Positions 34,991 to 44,639 are shown, numbered from the stretch's first letter. The stretch is DNA of 64,000 bases from Algoriphagus sp. AK58 (GCF_014324365.1 NZ_QEIG01000001.1:62001-126000); one strand, 5' to 3'. Translations and numbers: made by a program. The notes: generated by a model from the sequence alone, not told the origin.

Positions 34991-35027
34991 AACCGGGCTC
35001 TGATCACAGAAGCCCGGTTCTACTTTT
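34991..35027 (+). terminator. Rho-independent terminator
   Basis: Strong stem AACCGGGCT / AGCCCGGTT with a loop of about 11 bases, then CTACTTTTTTTT. It ends the HAD-M50 operon; the minus-strand genes end on its other side. Confidence 0.88.
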
Positions 35028-35029
35028 TT

Positions 35030-35326
35030 TTAGAGAGCCCGGTAGGCTAAAATTCCGCCGAGGACATTTCTCACTTTGGAGAATCCCTTGGTCTCCATAA
35101 ACTTTTTAGCATTGCCGCTTCTCGCTCCTGATCTGCAGTGGATGATGATTTCTTCATCTTTGAACTGCTCCAATTCAGCAAGACGGTGGGGAAGTTCTCC
35201 CAAAGGAATATTGTCTGCCCCTAGGTTATCCTCTTCATATTCCCATTCTTCGCGGACATCGAGGAAGTGGAATTTTTCTCCCTTCTCGAGTCTTTCTTTA
35301 AGTTCACTGACGGTGATATCTTCCAT
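35030..35326 (-). CDS. Single-domain rhodanese
   Basis: A 98-residue rhodanese-like sulfurtransferase with active-site loop IHCRSGARSG (catalytic Cys about residue 64) and FLDVREEWEYE near the start. No signal peptide, so it is cytoplasmic. Transfers sulfur between thiosulfate or persulfide carriers and acceptors. The start lies one base past the stop of the type IX cargo gene upstream, so it is co-transcribed. Confidence 0.93.
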   Translation of the reverse strand: MEDITVSELKERLEKGEKFHFLDVREEWEYEEDNLGADNIPLGELPHRLAELEQFKDEEIIIHCRSGARSGNAKKFMETKGFSKVRNVLGGILAYRAL

Positions 35327-35327
35327 G

Positions 35328-37163
35328 TTATTTTTTCACTAGGATTCGAAATGATTTGGGCCCGGTGGTGGTGATAAGGTTTAGGACATATATCCCGGGT
35401 CTTTGTCCTCTAAAATTAATCATTTCCCCTTGAACCAATTGTTCTCTTGGTAATAAAATCTCTCTTCCAAAGGAATCTACGATTTTCAGATCGATGAATT
35501 CGCCTTCGATCATCAGTTCATCGACTACCGGATTGGGGAATATTCGGAATCCTGCATCAGGAAGATTATTACCCCCGTCCTCCGAAAATTTGCTGACATG
35601 GGGACGAATCATCAAAGAACCCAGAACTTCTGTATTCTGAGCCCAACCTCCTCCGACGTTATAGAAAATCTTATCCCCTTGGTCATTCAATTTATCAAGT
35701 CCCACCTGGATGAAACTGTTGGTAAACTGAGTGAATCCCACAAAAAATTCACTGGATACTTCTATCCTTTCCTCAATGGGGAAGTAAACCAATTTTTGTC
35801 CGGGCTCTCTCACCGGTATGACAAATTCTTTGGAGTATATCGGCTTAAGGCTCAGGTCCTCCCAGATCACTAAATCAATTGCTTGATTGGCTTGGGTAGG
35901 ATCGGTAAAATAGATCGAAATACCTTTTATAAAAACAGGTTCAGGACTTTCATATTGCACTGCCAATTGCCCGGACCGTTGGTTGATTCCTGCAGCATAA
36001 TCGGCATCCCCATGGTCATAAGCAAAATAATCCCGTACCGGAAACCGGGTTTGAATGGTATCATTCACTCGGTAGTCCAGGCCTGGATATCGGATGGTGT
36101 CTCCTTGATTGATTTCAAATAGAAATCCATCTCCGGTAGTGAGATAGGTTTTGAAAATGAGATCTCCGGGCTGACTAAGAAGGGGTATTTCATCAAAAGT
36201 CCTGCTTAAAAAAGATCTTCTCTCCAGACTGTTTGGTACCGGGTTGAATGGAGTATTTGCGTTGATGCTAGAAAGGATTCTTCCTGTCGTATCTGCGGCA
36301 AGGATGGAATATTCCATAGCCCTGAATCTGGAGTCAAGGTTCAGAAATTCATTTTTGACGGCAGTCCACTTTTTGCCTTGGTGTTTTTCCATCAATTCCC
36401 AAGGGTAAGCCCCAAATCCATCCAATCGTACCTGATTGGATTGCGTTAACGCGCGGTCGGGGTAAGTCAAATTCGAGGGTGACCGCTTAACATTCAGGTA
36501 GATATAATCCAGCAACCAGGAATCGAAAGGGCCGCTTTGTCTTCCATTGGAAAAGAATCTAAACTGAAAAGCGCTATGCTGCCATTCAGGTCTAATCTGA
36601 ATGATTTCCTGAAAAAAGCGGGTTCTGTTTACTTCCTCTCCTCCTCGTTGGAACCAGACGGTTTGCCAAGAGCCTTCTGGATTGAGTATTTGAAGCGAAA
36701 GTCGATCGCTTTCATCCGGTGCTTCTGCTTTACCTCCGGCTTGCCAAAAAAAACTTAAATACAGGCTTTGTCTTTGGCTGGGATCAATTCCGGATAAATC
36801 AAAGGGTCGACTGGTAAGGTAGTCGCTTTCTCCTTGATCTCTGATCTGTAAGGAATACGGAACACCTGATTCGTTAACTCCATTGAATAGGGCCATTCCT
36901 ACAGAAGGCGCGTTGATTCCAATAGTCTCGGTGTAAGACACTCCTTCCACTTTCCATTTGAGCGTGTCGATGCCTCTGGAAAAATCATCCCAAAAGGGAA
37001 GTACATTGGATTCAACTGTTCTTGAATTTTCGGTTGAATTTCCCCTTGCTACATTTTTTGTCCGATGTACGGGTCCAAATTCCACAAATTGGGCAAAACC
37101 AAAACTGCTTTGCAACAGCAAAGTGAAAAAAAGGATGGTTTTGAAAGGGAAATTGGTTTTCAA
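35328..37163 (-). CDS. Secreted protein with type IX sorting domain
   Basis: A 611-residue protein beginning at a TTG codon (37161-37163); no ATG precedes the signal peptide (FKTILFFTLLLQSSFGFAQ), so TTG is the likely start. The body is beta-rich without a recognised enzyme. The last about 80 residues form a Por secretion-system C-terminal domain: FRIFPNPVVDELMIEGEF, IVDSFGREIL and the closing PGIYVLNLIT ... FRILVKK. The protein should therefore reach the cell surface by the type IX system. It is the second gene of the PASTA-cargo-rhodanese operon. Confidence 0.85.
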   Translation of the reverse strand: MKTNFPFKTILFFTLLLQSSFGFAQFVEFGPVHRTKNVARGNSTENSRTVESNVLPFWDDFSRGIDTLKWKVEGVSYTETIGINAPSVGMALFNGVNESGVPYSLQIRDQGESDYLTSRPFDLSGIDPSQRQSLYLSFFWQAGGKAEAPDESDRLSLQILNPEGSWQTVWFQRGGEEVNRTRFFQEIIQIRPEWQHSAFQFRFFSNGRQSGPFDSWLLDYIYLNVKRSPSNLTYPDRALTQSNQVRLDGFGAYPWELMEKHQGKKWTAVKNEFLNLDSRFRAMEYSILAADTTGRILSSINANTPFNPVPNSLERRSFLSRTFDEIPLLSQPGDLIFKTYLTTGDGFLFEINQGDTIRYPGLDYRVNDTIQTRFPVRDYFAYDHGDADYAAGINQRSGQLAVQYESPEPVFIKGISIYFTDPTQANQAIDLVIWEDLSLKPIYSKEFVIPVREPGQKLVYFPIEERIEVSSEFFVGFTQFTNSFIQVGLDKLNDQGDKIFYNVGGGWAQNTEVLGSLMIRPHVSKFSEDGGNNLPDAGFRIFPNPVVDELMIEGEFIDLKIVDSFGREILLPREQLVQGEMINFRGQRPGIYVLNLITTTGPKSFRILVKK

Positions 37164-37164
37164 C

Positions 37165-37923
37165 TTATTGGTTTTTAGATATCCAAAGGTCTATCATTTC
37201 GCCAGTACGTACTTCTGTTCCCGAAGGAGGAGATTGGAGATAAACTTTTCCTGGAGCTACTGAATCCGTGGCATTGAACGTTTTTCTTCCCACTCGTAAT
37301 CCTGAGCCTAAAATCAGAAACTCAGCATCTTCTTCTTCCATGCCGATAAGACTTGGAACCATCAAAATCTGATTCCCCATTCCGTCACCTACTACCAAGT
37401 CTATCTTGGATCCTTTGGGTACTTCAAACCCTTCTCTTATGGTGACACCTCTATATCGCTGTTCCAAGACAACGTTGATACCGATATCTGGCACATAGAT
37501 GATGTCCCCACGCTCTAGCCCCAGATTACTTAGCATTTCTTGGGCATTTTTCAGCGGCATATTCTCCAGATTAGGCATTTTAATTATTGGAGCGTTGCGT
37601 GCATTGAGGGTAAGGTAAATTTTTCTTCCACTTTTCACCTGTGAATTGGCGGTAGGAATCTGCTTGAGAATAGCTAAGGCAGGCTGTTCGGTGCTGAATC
37701 CTGAATCCGGGGACACTTCATATTGAAGCCCGGAAGATTCCAGTAGATCTGAGGCTTCCTCGAAAGTATATCCAGCCATATCAGGTACCGAAACGGTTTC
37801 TCCATGGTTGGTATAGAGTGGTAGGTAGACTTTCAAAAACAAAAAACCCAAAAAAACCGAAATGCCGAAGATGATGGCAAGATTGATCAGGACTTTTTTC
37901 AGACTATAGCTAAATGGATTCAT
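37165..37923 (-). CDS. Membrane-anchored PASTA-domain protein
   Basis: A 252-residue protein with one membrane segment near residues 12-32 (INLAIIFGISVFLGFLFL) and three PASTA-like repeats outside, each with a VPDMAGYTFEEASDLLES-type helix and strand pattern (starts near residues 46, 116 and 190). There is no kinase domain, unlike PknB. PASTA repeats bind peptidoglycan fragments or act as spacers, so an envelope role is likely. It is the first gene of the operon and its stop is one base from the next gene's start. Confidence 0.88.
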   Translation of the reverse strand: MNPFSYSLKKVLINLAIIFGISVFLGFLFLKVYLPLYTNHGETVSVPDMAGYTFEEASDLLESSGLQYEVSPDSGFSTEQPALAILKQIPTANSQVKSGRKIYLTLNARNAPIIKMPNLENMPLKNAQEMLSNLGLERGDIIYVPDIGINVVLEQRYRGVTIREGFEVPKGSKIDLVVGDGMGNQILMVPSLIGMEEEDAEFLILGSGLRVGRKTFNATDSVAPGKVYLQSPPSGTEVRTGEMIDLWISKNQ

Positions 37924-38014
37924 CGAGTGAAATGATTCTGACTAAGATAAGCCGTAAATTTTATCTATCAACGTACAAATTTGGCAAAAACAGACTAATT
38001 GCCTTGGCAAAAAA

Positions 38015-38043
38015 TAAGCCGAAGCTGAAGGCTTCGGCTATTT
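38015..38043 (-). terminator. Rho-independent terminator after M43 protease
   Basis: Perfect stem AGCCGAAGC / GCTTCGGCT with a TGAAG loop. On the minus strand it runs into TTATTTTTTG. It lies just past the M43 protease stop. Confidence 0.88.
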
Positions 38044-38049
38044 TTAAGG

Positions 38050-41000
38050 TTAATTAATGACCAAGCGCTTGATTTCCTGAAGGGTAGGGCTGGTTATTTT
38101 TATGATGTACAAGCCCGGACTGAACATTTCCCGGGTGAAGGTATAGGTTTGGTTCAAGGTATTAGGGAAAACCAATTCCTGAACCAAGGCACCTGTGGAA
38201 GAAATGATCTGCAGGGTTACAGATTCTCTTCGAGGAAGGTTAAATGCGATGTTGAAGTAGTCAACTGCCGGATTGGGGAAGAGAATCGTGTTTCCTTCGG
38301 CAGGGATGACTGGGTCTGGATTTGCGCTGAGGAAGAGTTCGAGATTATCCAGGTAAACCGGAGAATTTTGAGTTCCTACGACATTTAATTCAAACGCTAA
38401 TCTGACCAAGTTTTTACCTTGCCCTGCAAACTCGGTAAGGTTTACATACTTTCTTTCGTAATCTCCCGCTGAGTTAGGATTGGCTTCTCCCGTATTCACA
38501 GTGGATAATTCGCTGCCGGTTGCAGACCATATTACGCTATATTCTTCCCCACCATTAACACTAGCCAACAGTCTGAGAGTAGTGGAAGGATTTACTGCTC
38601 CAGCCGCTACATCGAAGAAAACACTGGCCTGTCTACTCACAGAAAGGTCAAAAACTGGTGTGCCTAACCAATACGAGTTTCCGTTTACACCGCTTTGTAG
38701 TCTTGCTACGTTATTGGTTCCTGTTCCTGAGGTTACGGGAATTACTTGCCAGGCCGTTTGGTCCGCCTCAGGGTTGATCGTAAGCCAAGGATTGAGATCA
38801 GAGCTGGAGTTGAAATTTTGCCTCCAAGGCACCTCTGTCACGCTTGGATTTTCAATATTGAATCTCCTGAACAGTGGTGCAGCAGGGAAATTTTGATCAA
38901 AGTTGGGCTCAGAAACTCCAAAGCTCAAATTGTTTTTTCCATCAGATGTGGAATTGTTAATACTCAAATCCACCGTTTCTCCCGGTCGGATGTTAGCACC
39001 CGAGGCAACAAATACTCTGTTTCCTGAATTGTTGGTGTTTCGGGTAAACAAGAATCTGGAAACAGTTAAATTTCCTGTATTGGAAACCCTCACTACTTCC
39101 TCCTGATGGTTCCCACTGCTAATAGGCGATGGGGTAATGATTCGGTCTACTTTCAATTCATATTTAAATTCTTCAGTGGGAAGAATTCGGATATTTCTCA
39201 GGTAGATATTGTTCCCGTACGAGTTTTTGGAAATGATGGCCACCCTTACTTTTCCAAGGTCTTTGTATTTACTAAGGTTGACGAGTTCTGTCCTGAATTG
39301 AGAAGAACTAGTCGGGATAAACTCGTCTAAGGTAGGTTCCGAAGTTTGAAGTCTGGTACCACTTTTTTGGTAGGCGGCATTGATTAAGTCGAAATCAAAG
39401 GAACAATCCGGAGCAACCGTAACGATGACCTCGTCCTGGAAACCATTTTGATTGTAAGGGCCATGTGCCAATTCAAATACTAACTGCGCATTTGGATTTT
39501 GGGTCAAATCAATTTGAGGCGAAATGAAATAGTCCAATTGGCCTGGTGCTTCGTATTCGTAATGTCGGATATATACAGCAGGCTGGGAGACTCCATCCAC
39601 CGTAATATTAGTTCTTTCCCAGGTGAGCGATTGATCTGGATTGCTGATCACCCACTGGGCCGGGAAATTCGAGAGATTCAGATTATAGGGCAGAGCAATC
39701 TGTCCCTGTAAAACTGGGGTGGAGGTTCTGGTATTGTTTTCAGGTTTTAGGTCGGTGTCATCATTGACCTCAACCACGGTAAATTGAAATTGATTAGCCT
39801 CACCTGAAGTTGTGATGGTAGAAAAAGCCACGTTTTGACTTTGTCCGGTTTGAAGGTTGAGATTAAACCTTCTGCTTTCTACCAATTGTCCGTTTCTCCT
39901 GAATTCGATTCTTGCCGAAGTAATGGTGATGTTTCCTGAATTGAGAATTTCAACTTCAGGCGTGATGGTAAGATCACAAATCGCATCTGCTGGTTGAAGG
40001 ATTCTGGTAAGAGAAAGGTCTCTGTCAGGAAGCACGGGTTCTTTGGTCGCTCTGTTGTTGACTAGGGTCACTCTTCTGGGGCTGTTGGCCAAGACCACGT
40101 CAAATCGTTCGACTTGACCTTTTGTGAATAGGTTCATACATGGGTCCGGCGTGTAATCCATGTAGTTTTGGATCATGTTGTTGGTGCCACAGGAAAACCT
40201 ACTGGGGTTTGCATTACAGATGTTGTTGGAGTTGTCTTGGTCAGGTGTGTCAGTCACAAAATCATCCACACCGCATCCTCCATCTCCCCAAATGTGTCGA
40301 AGACCAAGGTAATGGCCGACCTCGTGTGTGGCTGTACGTCCTCTTGAGGCTGAGGTAGCGCTCCCTCCAATACCTAGAAAGCGATAATCGATGGTCACTC
40401 CGTCTGCGATCGCAGGAAACGGAGAAAAATTAAGTCCGGGAAGATCTGAAATGGGAAAAGAGGCATATCCAATGAATGGGGATACCAAAGGGACTACCCA
40501 TAAGTTGAGATACTCTTCTGGATTCCATTGGGAAAGCTGACCTATCAGGGTTGCATCATCAGGGGTGTAGGTGGTCTTTGTGCCCTGAAGTCTGACAATC
40601 CCTGTAGTGGGTAGACCGTTGGGATCCTGCTTGGCAAGTACAAATTCAATATTGGCATCTGCGGCTACGGGCAAAAATTCGGCAGGCGTCCGATCTGCGT
40701 CCGCATTTAATCGTCTAAAATCCTCATTGAGGATGCGAATCTGTTCGAAAATCTGTGAATCCGGAATATTTGGTCCTACACCCACTGCCGAGCCATTGTG
40801 AATTACATGCACTACAACCGGGATTTTCCGAGGTCCTTCCAGGATTCTTGCTATTTGAGGCCGGCTTTTTTGAGCCTCTATTTTCCTGTTCATCCAATCT
40901 TCAAAAAAATCTTTCGATCCAAAGACCCCAAGTTCTTTTTCAAGCTGCGCTTCCAAAACGGTATGGGCACATTTTTCAGAATGTGCATGACCATTTGAAG

Positions 41001-41121
41001 AGGTAAAAGACGAACCAAAGTCCTTGAGCTCTATCTTTTGCCCAACAACATTGGTATTTAAAACAAACAGTCCCCCTATGAGCAGGGGGAAAATTCTAAA
41101 AAGCAAGGAAGTTATTTTCAT
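38050..41121 (-). CDS. Secreted M43-family zinc metalloprotease with type IX sorting domain
   Basis: A 1023-residue protein. Signal peptide LLFRIFPLLIGGLFVLN is followed by a short propeptide and the catalytic domain, with THEVGHYLGLRH (His266, Glu267, His270, His276) matching the pappalysin/M43 motif HExxHxxGxxH. The Met-turn is QNYMDYTPDPCM. Several Ig-like repeats follow (CARDB-type, VEVNDDTDLKPENNT), then a jelly-roll-like region, then a sorting domain (ILFPNPAVDYFNIAFNLP ... PGLYIIKITS). It digests extracellular protein. It lies 13 bp after the NifU gene on the same strand, an unusual pairing. Confidence 0.93.
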   Translation of the reverse strand: MKITSLLFRIFPLLIGGLFVLNTNVVGQKIELKDFGSSFTSSNGHAHSEKCAHTVLEAQLEKELGVFGSKDFFEDWMNRKIEAQKSRPQIARILEGPRKIPVVVHVIHNGSAVGVGPNIPDSQIFEQIRILNEDFRRLNADADRTPAEFLPVAADANIEFVLAKQDPNGLPTTGIVRLQGTKTTYTPDDATLIGQLSQWNPEEYLNLWVVPLVSPFIGYASFPISDLPGLNFSPFPAIADGVTIDYRFLGIGGSATSASRGRTATHEVGHYLGLRHIWGDGGCGVDDFVTDTPDQDNSNNICNANPSRFSCGTNNMIQNYMDYTPDPCMNLFTKGQVERFDVVLANSPRRVTLVNNRATKEPVLPDRDLSLTRILQPADAICDLTITPEVEILNSGNITITSARIEFRRNGQLVESRRFNLNLQTGQSQNVAFSTITTSGEANQFQFTVVEVNDDTDLKPENNTRTSTPVLQGQIALPYNLNLSNFPAQWVISNPDQSLTWERTNITVDGVSQPAVYIRHYEYEAPGQLDYFISPQIDLTQNPNAQLVFELAHGPYNQNGFQDEVIVTVAPDCSFDFDLINAAYQKSGTRLQTSEPTLDEFIPTSSSQFRTELVNLSKYKDLGKVRVAIISKNSYGNNIYLRNIRILPTEEFKYELKVDRIITPSPISSGNHQEEVVRVSNTGNLTVSRFLFTRNTNNSGNRVFVASGANIRPGETVDLSINNSTSDGKNNLSFGVSEPNFDQNFPAAPLFRRFNIENPSVTEVPWRQNFNSSSDLNPWLTINPEADQTAWQVIPVTSGTGTNNVARLQSGVNGNSYWLGTPVFDLSVSRQASVFFDVAAGAVNPSTTLRLLASVNGGEEYSVIWSATGSELSTVNTGEANPNSAGDYERKYVNLTEFAGQGKNLVRLAFELNVVGTQNSPVYLDNLELFLSANPDPVIPAEGNTILFPNPAVDYFNIAFNLPRRESVTLQIISSTGALVQELVFPNTLNQTYTFTREMFSPGLYIIKITSPTLQEIKRLVIN

Positions 41122-41134
41122 TTAGTCGACTTAA

Positions 41135-41383
41135 TCAGGCCATGGTAAGGTTCACGGCTTCAACCCGGGTGATTTCGGGTATGGCTCTTTTTATGGCTTC
41201 CTCGACTCCGGCTTTCAGTGTCATGGAAGACATGGGACAAGAACCACAATTGCCCATCATTTCTATTTTCAGAACAAAGTCATCGGTAAGCTCTACAATT
41301 CTCACATTTCCCCCATCAGCTTCCAAATAAGGTCTGATGGTGTCTAGCGCAAATTCTATTTTCTCTCTTAATCCTGGTTCCAT
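41135..41383 (-). CDS. NifU-like C-terminal iron-sulfur scaffold
   Basis: An 82-residue protein consisting only of the NifU C-terminal domain. The cluster-binding CGSCPMSSMTLKAGVEEA motif (C-x2-C) is intact, and IRPYLEADGGNVRIVEL is the usual start. It forms a [4Fe-4S] scaffold or carrier in a dimer. It follows the Mrp gene with an 8-bp gap, so both belong to iron-sulfur cluster delivery. Confidence 0.95.
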   Translation of the reverse strand: MEPGLREKIEFALDTIRPYLEADGGNVRIVELTDDFVLKIEMMGNCGSCPMSSMTLKAGVEEAIKRAIPEITRVEAVNLTMA

Positions 41384-41391
41384 TAGTTCAA

Positions 41392-42486
41392 TTATGCTTT
41401 TATTTCTACTACTTCTGTTTTTGCCACAGAGGCGTTTCTGATCGCGATCTGTCTGGCTACCTCTTCTGCAAGCTGCATGTAGGCATCTTTGGTCAATCCG
41501 TTTTTAAGAACTGCCGGATACCCGGTGTCACCGCTTTCGCGAATACTCTGGACAATCGGTATTTCTCCCAAAAACGGAACTTGATACTTTTCGGCCAACT
41601 TTCTTCCGCCTTCCTTGCCAAACAAATAATATTTATTCTCAGGCAATTCCTCCGGCGTAAAATAAGCCATATTTTCTACAACACCTAAGACAGGAACATT
41701 AATTTGAGGTTGTCTAAACATGGACAAACCTTTATTTGCATCTGCCAGAGCCACTTTTTGAGGAGTGGTCACGATCACTGCACCGGTGACGGGTACGGTC
41801 TGAACCATGGTGAGGTGAATGTCAGAGGTGCCAGGAGGCAGATCGATCAATAAATAATCAAGCTCACCCCATTCCACGTCGGAAATAAATTGTCGGAGTG
41901 CAGAACTTGCCATAGGTCCTCTCCACACCACAGCGCTGTCTGTTGGAGTCAAAAAACCAATTGACATCATCTTCACCCCATACTGCGTAATCGGGATAAT
42001 GACATTCTTTTCTCCGATTTTTTTCACGGCGGGTTGCTCACCCTCTACATTGAACATCGTCGGAATAGAAGGACCTGAAATATCTGCATCGATCAGTCCC
42101 ACTTTTGCGCCAAGCTGTGCCAAAGCGACGGCTAGATTGACGGAGGTGGTTGATTTTCCTACTCCGCCTTTTCCGGAAGCAATGGCGACGATATTTTTTA
42201 CCTCAGGCAAAATAGGAGCGGCATCCCGGACTGTAGTCACTTGGGAAGTCATAAAAATATCCCATTCCCAATCTGTCCCATAATCTTCTTCCAATGCTTC
42301 GATGCAATTGTTTTTGATTACTTCCTTAAGCGGACAGGCAGGTGTGGTCAAAACCACTTTAAAGCTTACTTTTTTTCCTTCAATATGTATTCCTTGAATC
42401 ATTCCCAAGGAGACCAAATCCCTTTTTATATCAGGATCTTGAACTCTGGAGAGTGATTTTTTTATGGATTCAACAGTCAGTTGCAT
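41392..42486 (-). CDS. Mrp/NBP35-family iron-sulfur carrier ATPase (no CxxC)
   Basis: About 364 residues from ATG 42484-42486; the frame is open 111 bp further but that segment lies in the divergent promoter region. An N-terminal MIP18-like domain (VQDPDIKRDLVSLGM, LTTPACPL) precedes the deviant Walker A SGKGGVGKSTTSVNLA, with LIDADISGPSIPTMF and LLIDLPPGTSD. Mrp proteins usually carry a CxxC after ENM; here the segment reads VVENMAYFTPEELPENKY, with no Cys in the whole ATPase domain. Paired with NifU, it should bind and hand over clusters, but the ligands must differ. Confidence 0.92.
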   Translation of the reverse strand: MQLTVESIKKSLSRVQDPDIKRDLVSLGMIQGIHIEGKKVSFKVVLTTPACPLKEVIKNNCIEALEEDYGTDWEWDIFMTSQVTTVRDAAPILPEVKNIVAIASGKGGVGKSTTSVNLAVALAQLGAKVGLIDADISGPSIPTMFNVEGEQPAVKKIGEKNVIIPITQYGVKMMSIGFLTPTDSAVVWRGPMASSALRQFISDVEWGELDYLLIDLPPGTSDIHLTMVQTVPVTGAVIVTTPQKVALADANKGLSMFRQPQINVPVLGVVENMAYFTPEELPENKYYLFGKEGGRKLAEKYQVPFLGEIPIVQSIRESGDTGYPAVLKNGLTKDAYMQLAEEVARQIAIRNASVAKTEVVEIKA

Positions 42487-42619
42487 GGATAGATTAAATT
42501 TTTCGCAAGTTAGGTCAAGAATACCGCTTTGGAAAGTTCGCACTTCAGTCAAATGTAAACTTCCCAACAATGGAAATGGTTCTGAAAACTCATTCACTTC
42601 CTTTTCCCAACTGAGCGAT

Positions 42620-42627
42620 TAACTTTG
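42620..42627 (+). promoter_or_regulatory. Bacteroidota -7 promoter element for dnaG
   Basis: TAACTTTG matches TAnnTTTG exactly and lies 16 bp before the dnaG start. A convincing -33 TTTG at the standard distance is not seen. Confidence 0.45.
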
Positions 42628-42643
42628 TTTCTTTCCTTTTCCT

Positions 42644-44584
42644 ATGAGTATAAGTAAGCTGACCAGTGATAAAGTAAAAGAACGCGCGGATATCGTGGAG
42701 GTAGTGGGCGATTATGTTCAGCTGAAAAAAAAGGGGCAGAACATGTGGGCTTGCTGTCCATTTCACGGAGAAAAAACGCCTTCCTTTTCCATCTCTCCTG
42801 CAAAGCAGATTTACAAGTGCTTTGGATGTGGCAAAGCTGGTGACCCGATCCAGTTTGTCATGGATATTGAGGGAATTGGCTTTCAGGAAGCTATCCGACA
42901 TTTGGCAGGTAAGTATGGAATCGAAGTAGAGGAGGAGGAATCCCGTACTCCGGAACAAAACCTGGAGCAAAGTGAAAGGGAGAGCCTTTTTATCGCACTC
43001 AATTTTGCAAAGGATTTTTTTGTCAAAAATCTGGAAAGTGAAGAAGGCAAATCGATTGGATTAAGCTATTTCAGAGAAAGGGGCTTTACTCCACAGATCA
43101 TTCAAAAGTTTGATTTGGGATATGCGCTTGATGGTTGGGACTATTTGCTAAAAGCGGCCAAAGCGGCTGGATACAAAGAGGAAATTTTACTCAAAGCAGG
43201 ATTGATCCTTCAAAAAGAGGGAGATCCGGAAAGAATGTATGACCGATTCCGAAATCGGGTGACGTTTACCATTCACAACATCAGCGGAAAGCCCATCGGA
43301 TTTGGCGCCCGTATCCTGACCAAGGACAAAAATCAACCCAAGTACATCAATTCGCCCGAAACGCCGATCTATCATAAAAGTGATGTCTTGTATGGCATGT
43401 TCCAAGCCAAAAAGGCCATCAGGGACTTGGACAATTGCTTTTTGGTGGAAGGGTATACCGATGTGATCTCTATGCATCTTTCCGGGATCGAGAATGTGGT
43501 TGCTTCCTCTGGTACCTCGCTCACGGACGGACAGATCAAGCTGATCAAGCGCTTTACCAATCAGGTGACGGTCCTGTACGATGGAGATAATGCAGGAATC
43601 AAAGCTTCGCTGAGAGGGATTGACCTACTGTTGGAAGGCGGTTTGAATGTGAAAGCAGTGGTTTTTCCCGATGGGGAGGATCCGGATAGTTTTTCCAGAA
43701 AAGTTGGTTCTCAGGCCTTTCAGGATTATCTCAAAGAAAACAGTAGGGATTTCATAGGATTCAAGATTGGTCTGTACCAGGAGGAAATAGCCAAAGATCC
43801 CATCCGAAAAGCAGAAGTGATTCGGGAGGTGGTTCAAAGTATCGGTAAAATTCCCGATCCGATCATTCGCTCAGTCTACACGAAAGAAGCTTCCGGGCTA
43901 CTTGAAATCGAGGAAGGAATTCTGCTCTCTGAGCTCAACAAAACCCTGATTAAGACCCAAAAAGACCAGTTTCAAAAAGCGAAAGAGGAAAAAGAAGCAG
44001 AAGATCAGCTGGAGGAATTGATTCCGACGCAGCAGGTGGAGATTTCTGCTGCCGAAACCTTAAAGCTTCAAGAGAAAGAGACGGTTCGGTTGTTGATCAA
44101 TTACGGTTGGCAAAAATTGGATCACGAGAATTTACATCTCTGTCAATATTTATTGTCAGAAACGGAGGGAATCGAGTTCCAGACTCCGATATACCGCAAA
44201 ATTTTGGAACTCTATCGTACCCGGCTTAATCAGGGAGAGATTCCCACACATGACTATTTTGTTTCCCAAAGGGATGCGGAAGTAAAGCAGGAGGTCATAG
44301 ATCTGATCACACCCAGGCATGAAATATCCACCCATTGGCATGAACGCCATCAGATATTTATCAATACTGAGTCGGATGATCTTGCCCAGACAGCTTACAA
44401 ATCAATTCTCAGACTGAAACGGAGATTGGTTCAAAAAATGATGGAGGAAGCCAAGCAGAAGATCAAATCAGCCGAACTCGATAAATTGGAGGTGGAGAAA
44501 GTCCTTGAGCTTCAGCAGATTTATTTTGAACTGAAAAAAGTTCAGGTGGATATAGATAAAGAACTGGGCATAGTCATCGGATAA
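42644..44584 (+). CDS. dnaG: DNA primase
   Basis: A 646-residue primase that lays down RNA primers for replication. The N-terminal CHC2 zinc ribbon is complete (Cys38, His41, Cys59, Cys62 in ACCPFHGEKTPSF and YKCFGCGKAGD). The catalytic RNAP-basic/TOPRIM part follows: GFGARIL, FLVEGYTDVISMHLSG with the TOPRIM Glu, and VLYDGDNAGIKASLRG with the DxD-like metal site. The C-terminus is a helical helicase-binding region. It is divergently transcribed from the Mrp gene. Confidence 0.97.
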   Translation: MSISKLTSDKVKERADIVEVVGDYVQLKKKGQNMWACCPFHGEKTPSFSISPAKQIYKCFGCGKAGDPIQFVMDIEGIGFQEAIRHLAGKYGIEVEEEESRTPEQNLEQSERESLFIALNFAKDFFVKNLESEEGKSIGLSYFRERGFTPQIIQKFDLGYALDGWDYLLKAAKAAGYKEEILLKAGLILQKEGDPERMYDRFRNRVTFTIHNISGKPIGFGARILTKDKNQPKYINSPETPIYHKSDVLYGMFQAKKAIRDLDNCFLVEGYTDVISMHLSGIENVVASSGTSLTDGQIKLIKRFTNQVTVLYDGDNAGIKASLRGIDLLLEGGLNVKAVVFPDGEDPDSFSRKVGSQAFQDYLKENSRDFIGFKIGLYQEEIAKDPIRKAEVIREVVQSIGKIPDPIIRSVYTKEASGLLEIEEGILLSELNKTLIKTQKDQFQKAKEEKEAEDQLEELIPTQQVEISAAETLKLQEKETVRLLINYGWQKLDHENLHLCQYLLSETEGIEFQTPIYRKILELYRTRLNQGEIPTHDYFVSQRDAEVKQEVIDLITPRHEISTHWHERHQIFINTESDDLAQTAYKSILRLKRRLVQKMMEEAKQKIKSAELDKLEVEKVLELQQIYFELKKVQVDIDKELGIVIG

Positions 44585-44631
44585 AAACCAAACTTTCTTT
44601 GGTCAGTCCCTGTTTTAAGAGGGAAAGAAGC

Positions 44632-44639
44632 TACCTTTG
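44632..44639 (+). promoter_or_regulatory. Bacteroidota -7 promoter element for ribBA
   Basis: TACCTTTG matches TAnnTTTG exactly, 33 bp before the GTG start. A TTTG at 44598-44601 is about 30 bp upstream, longer than the usual spacer. Confidence 0.4.

Noticed and set aside
37165-37923. PknB-type Ser/Thr kinase, suggested by PASTA repeats
   Set aside because: The cytoplasmic part is only about a dozen residues, so no kinase domain can be present.
42590-42970. 126-codon frame antisense to the start of dnaG
   Set aside because: It covers the divergent promoter and the zinc-finger region of dnaG, and carries no domain.
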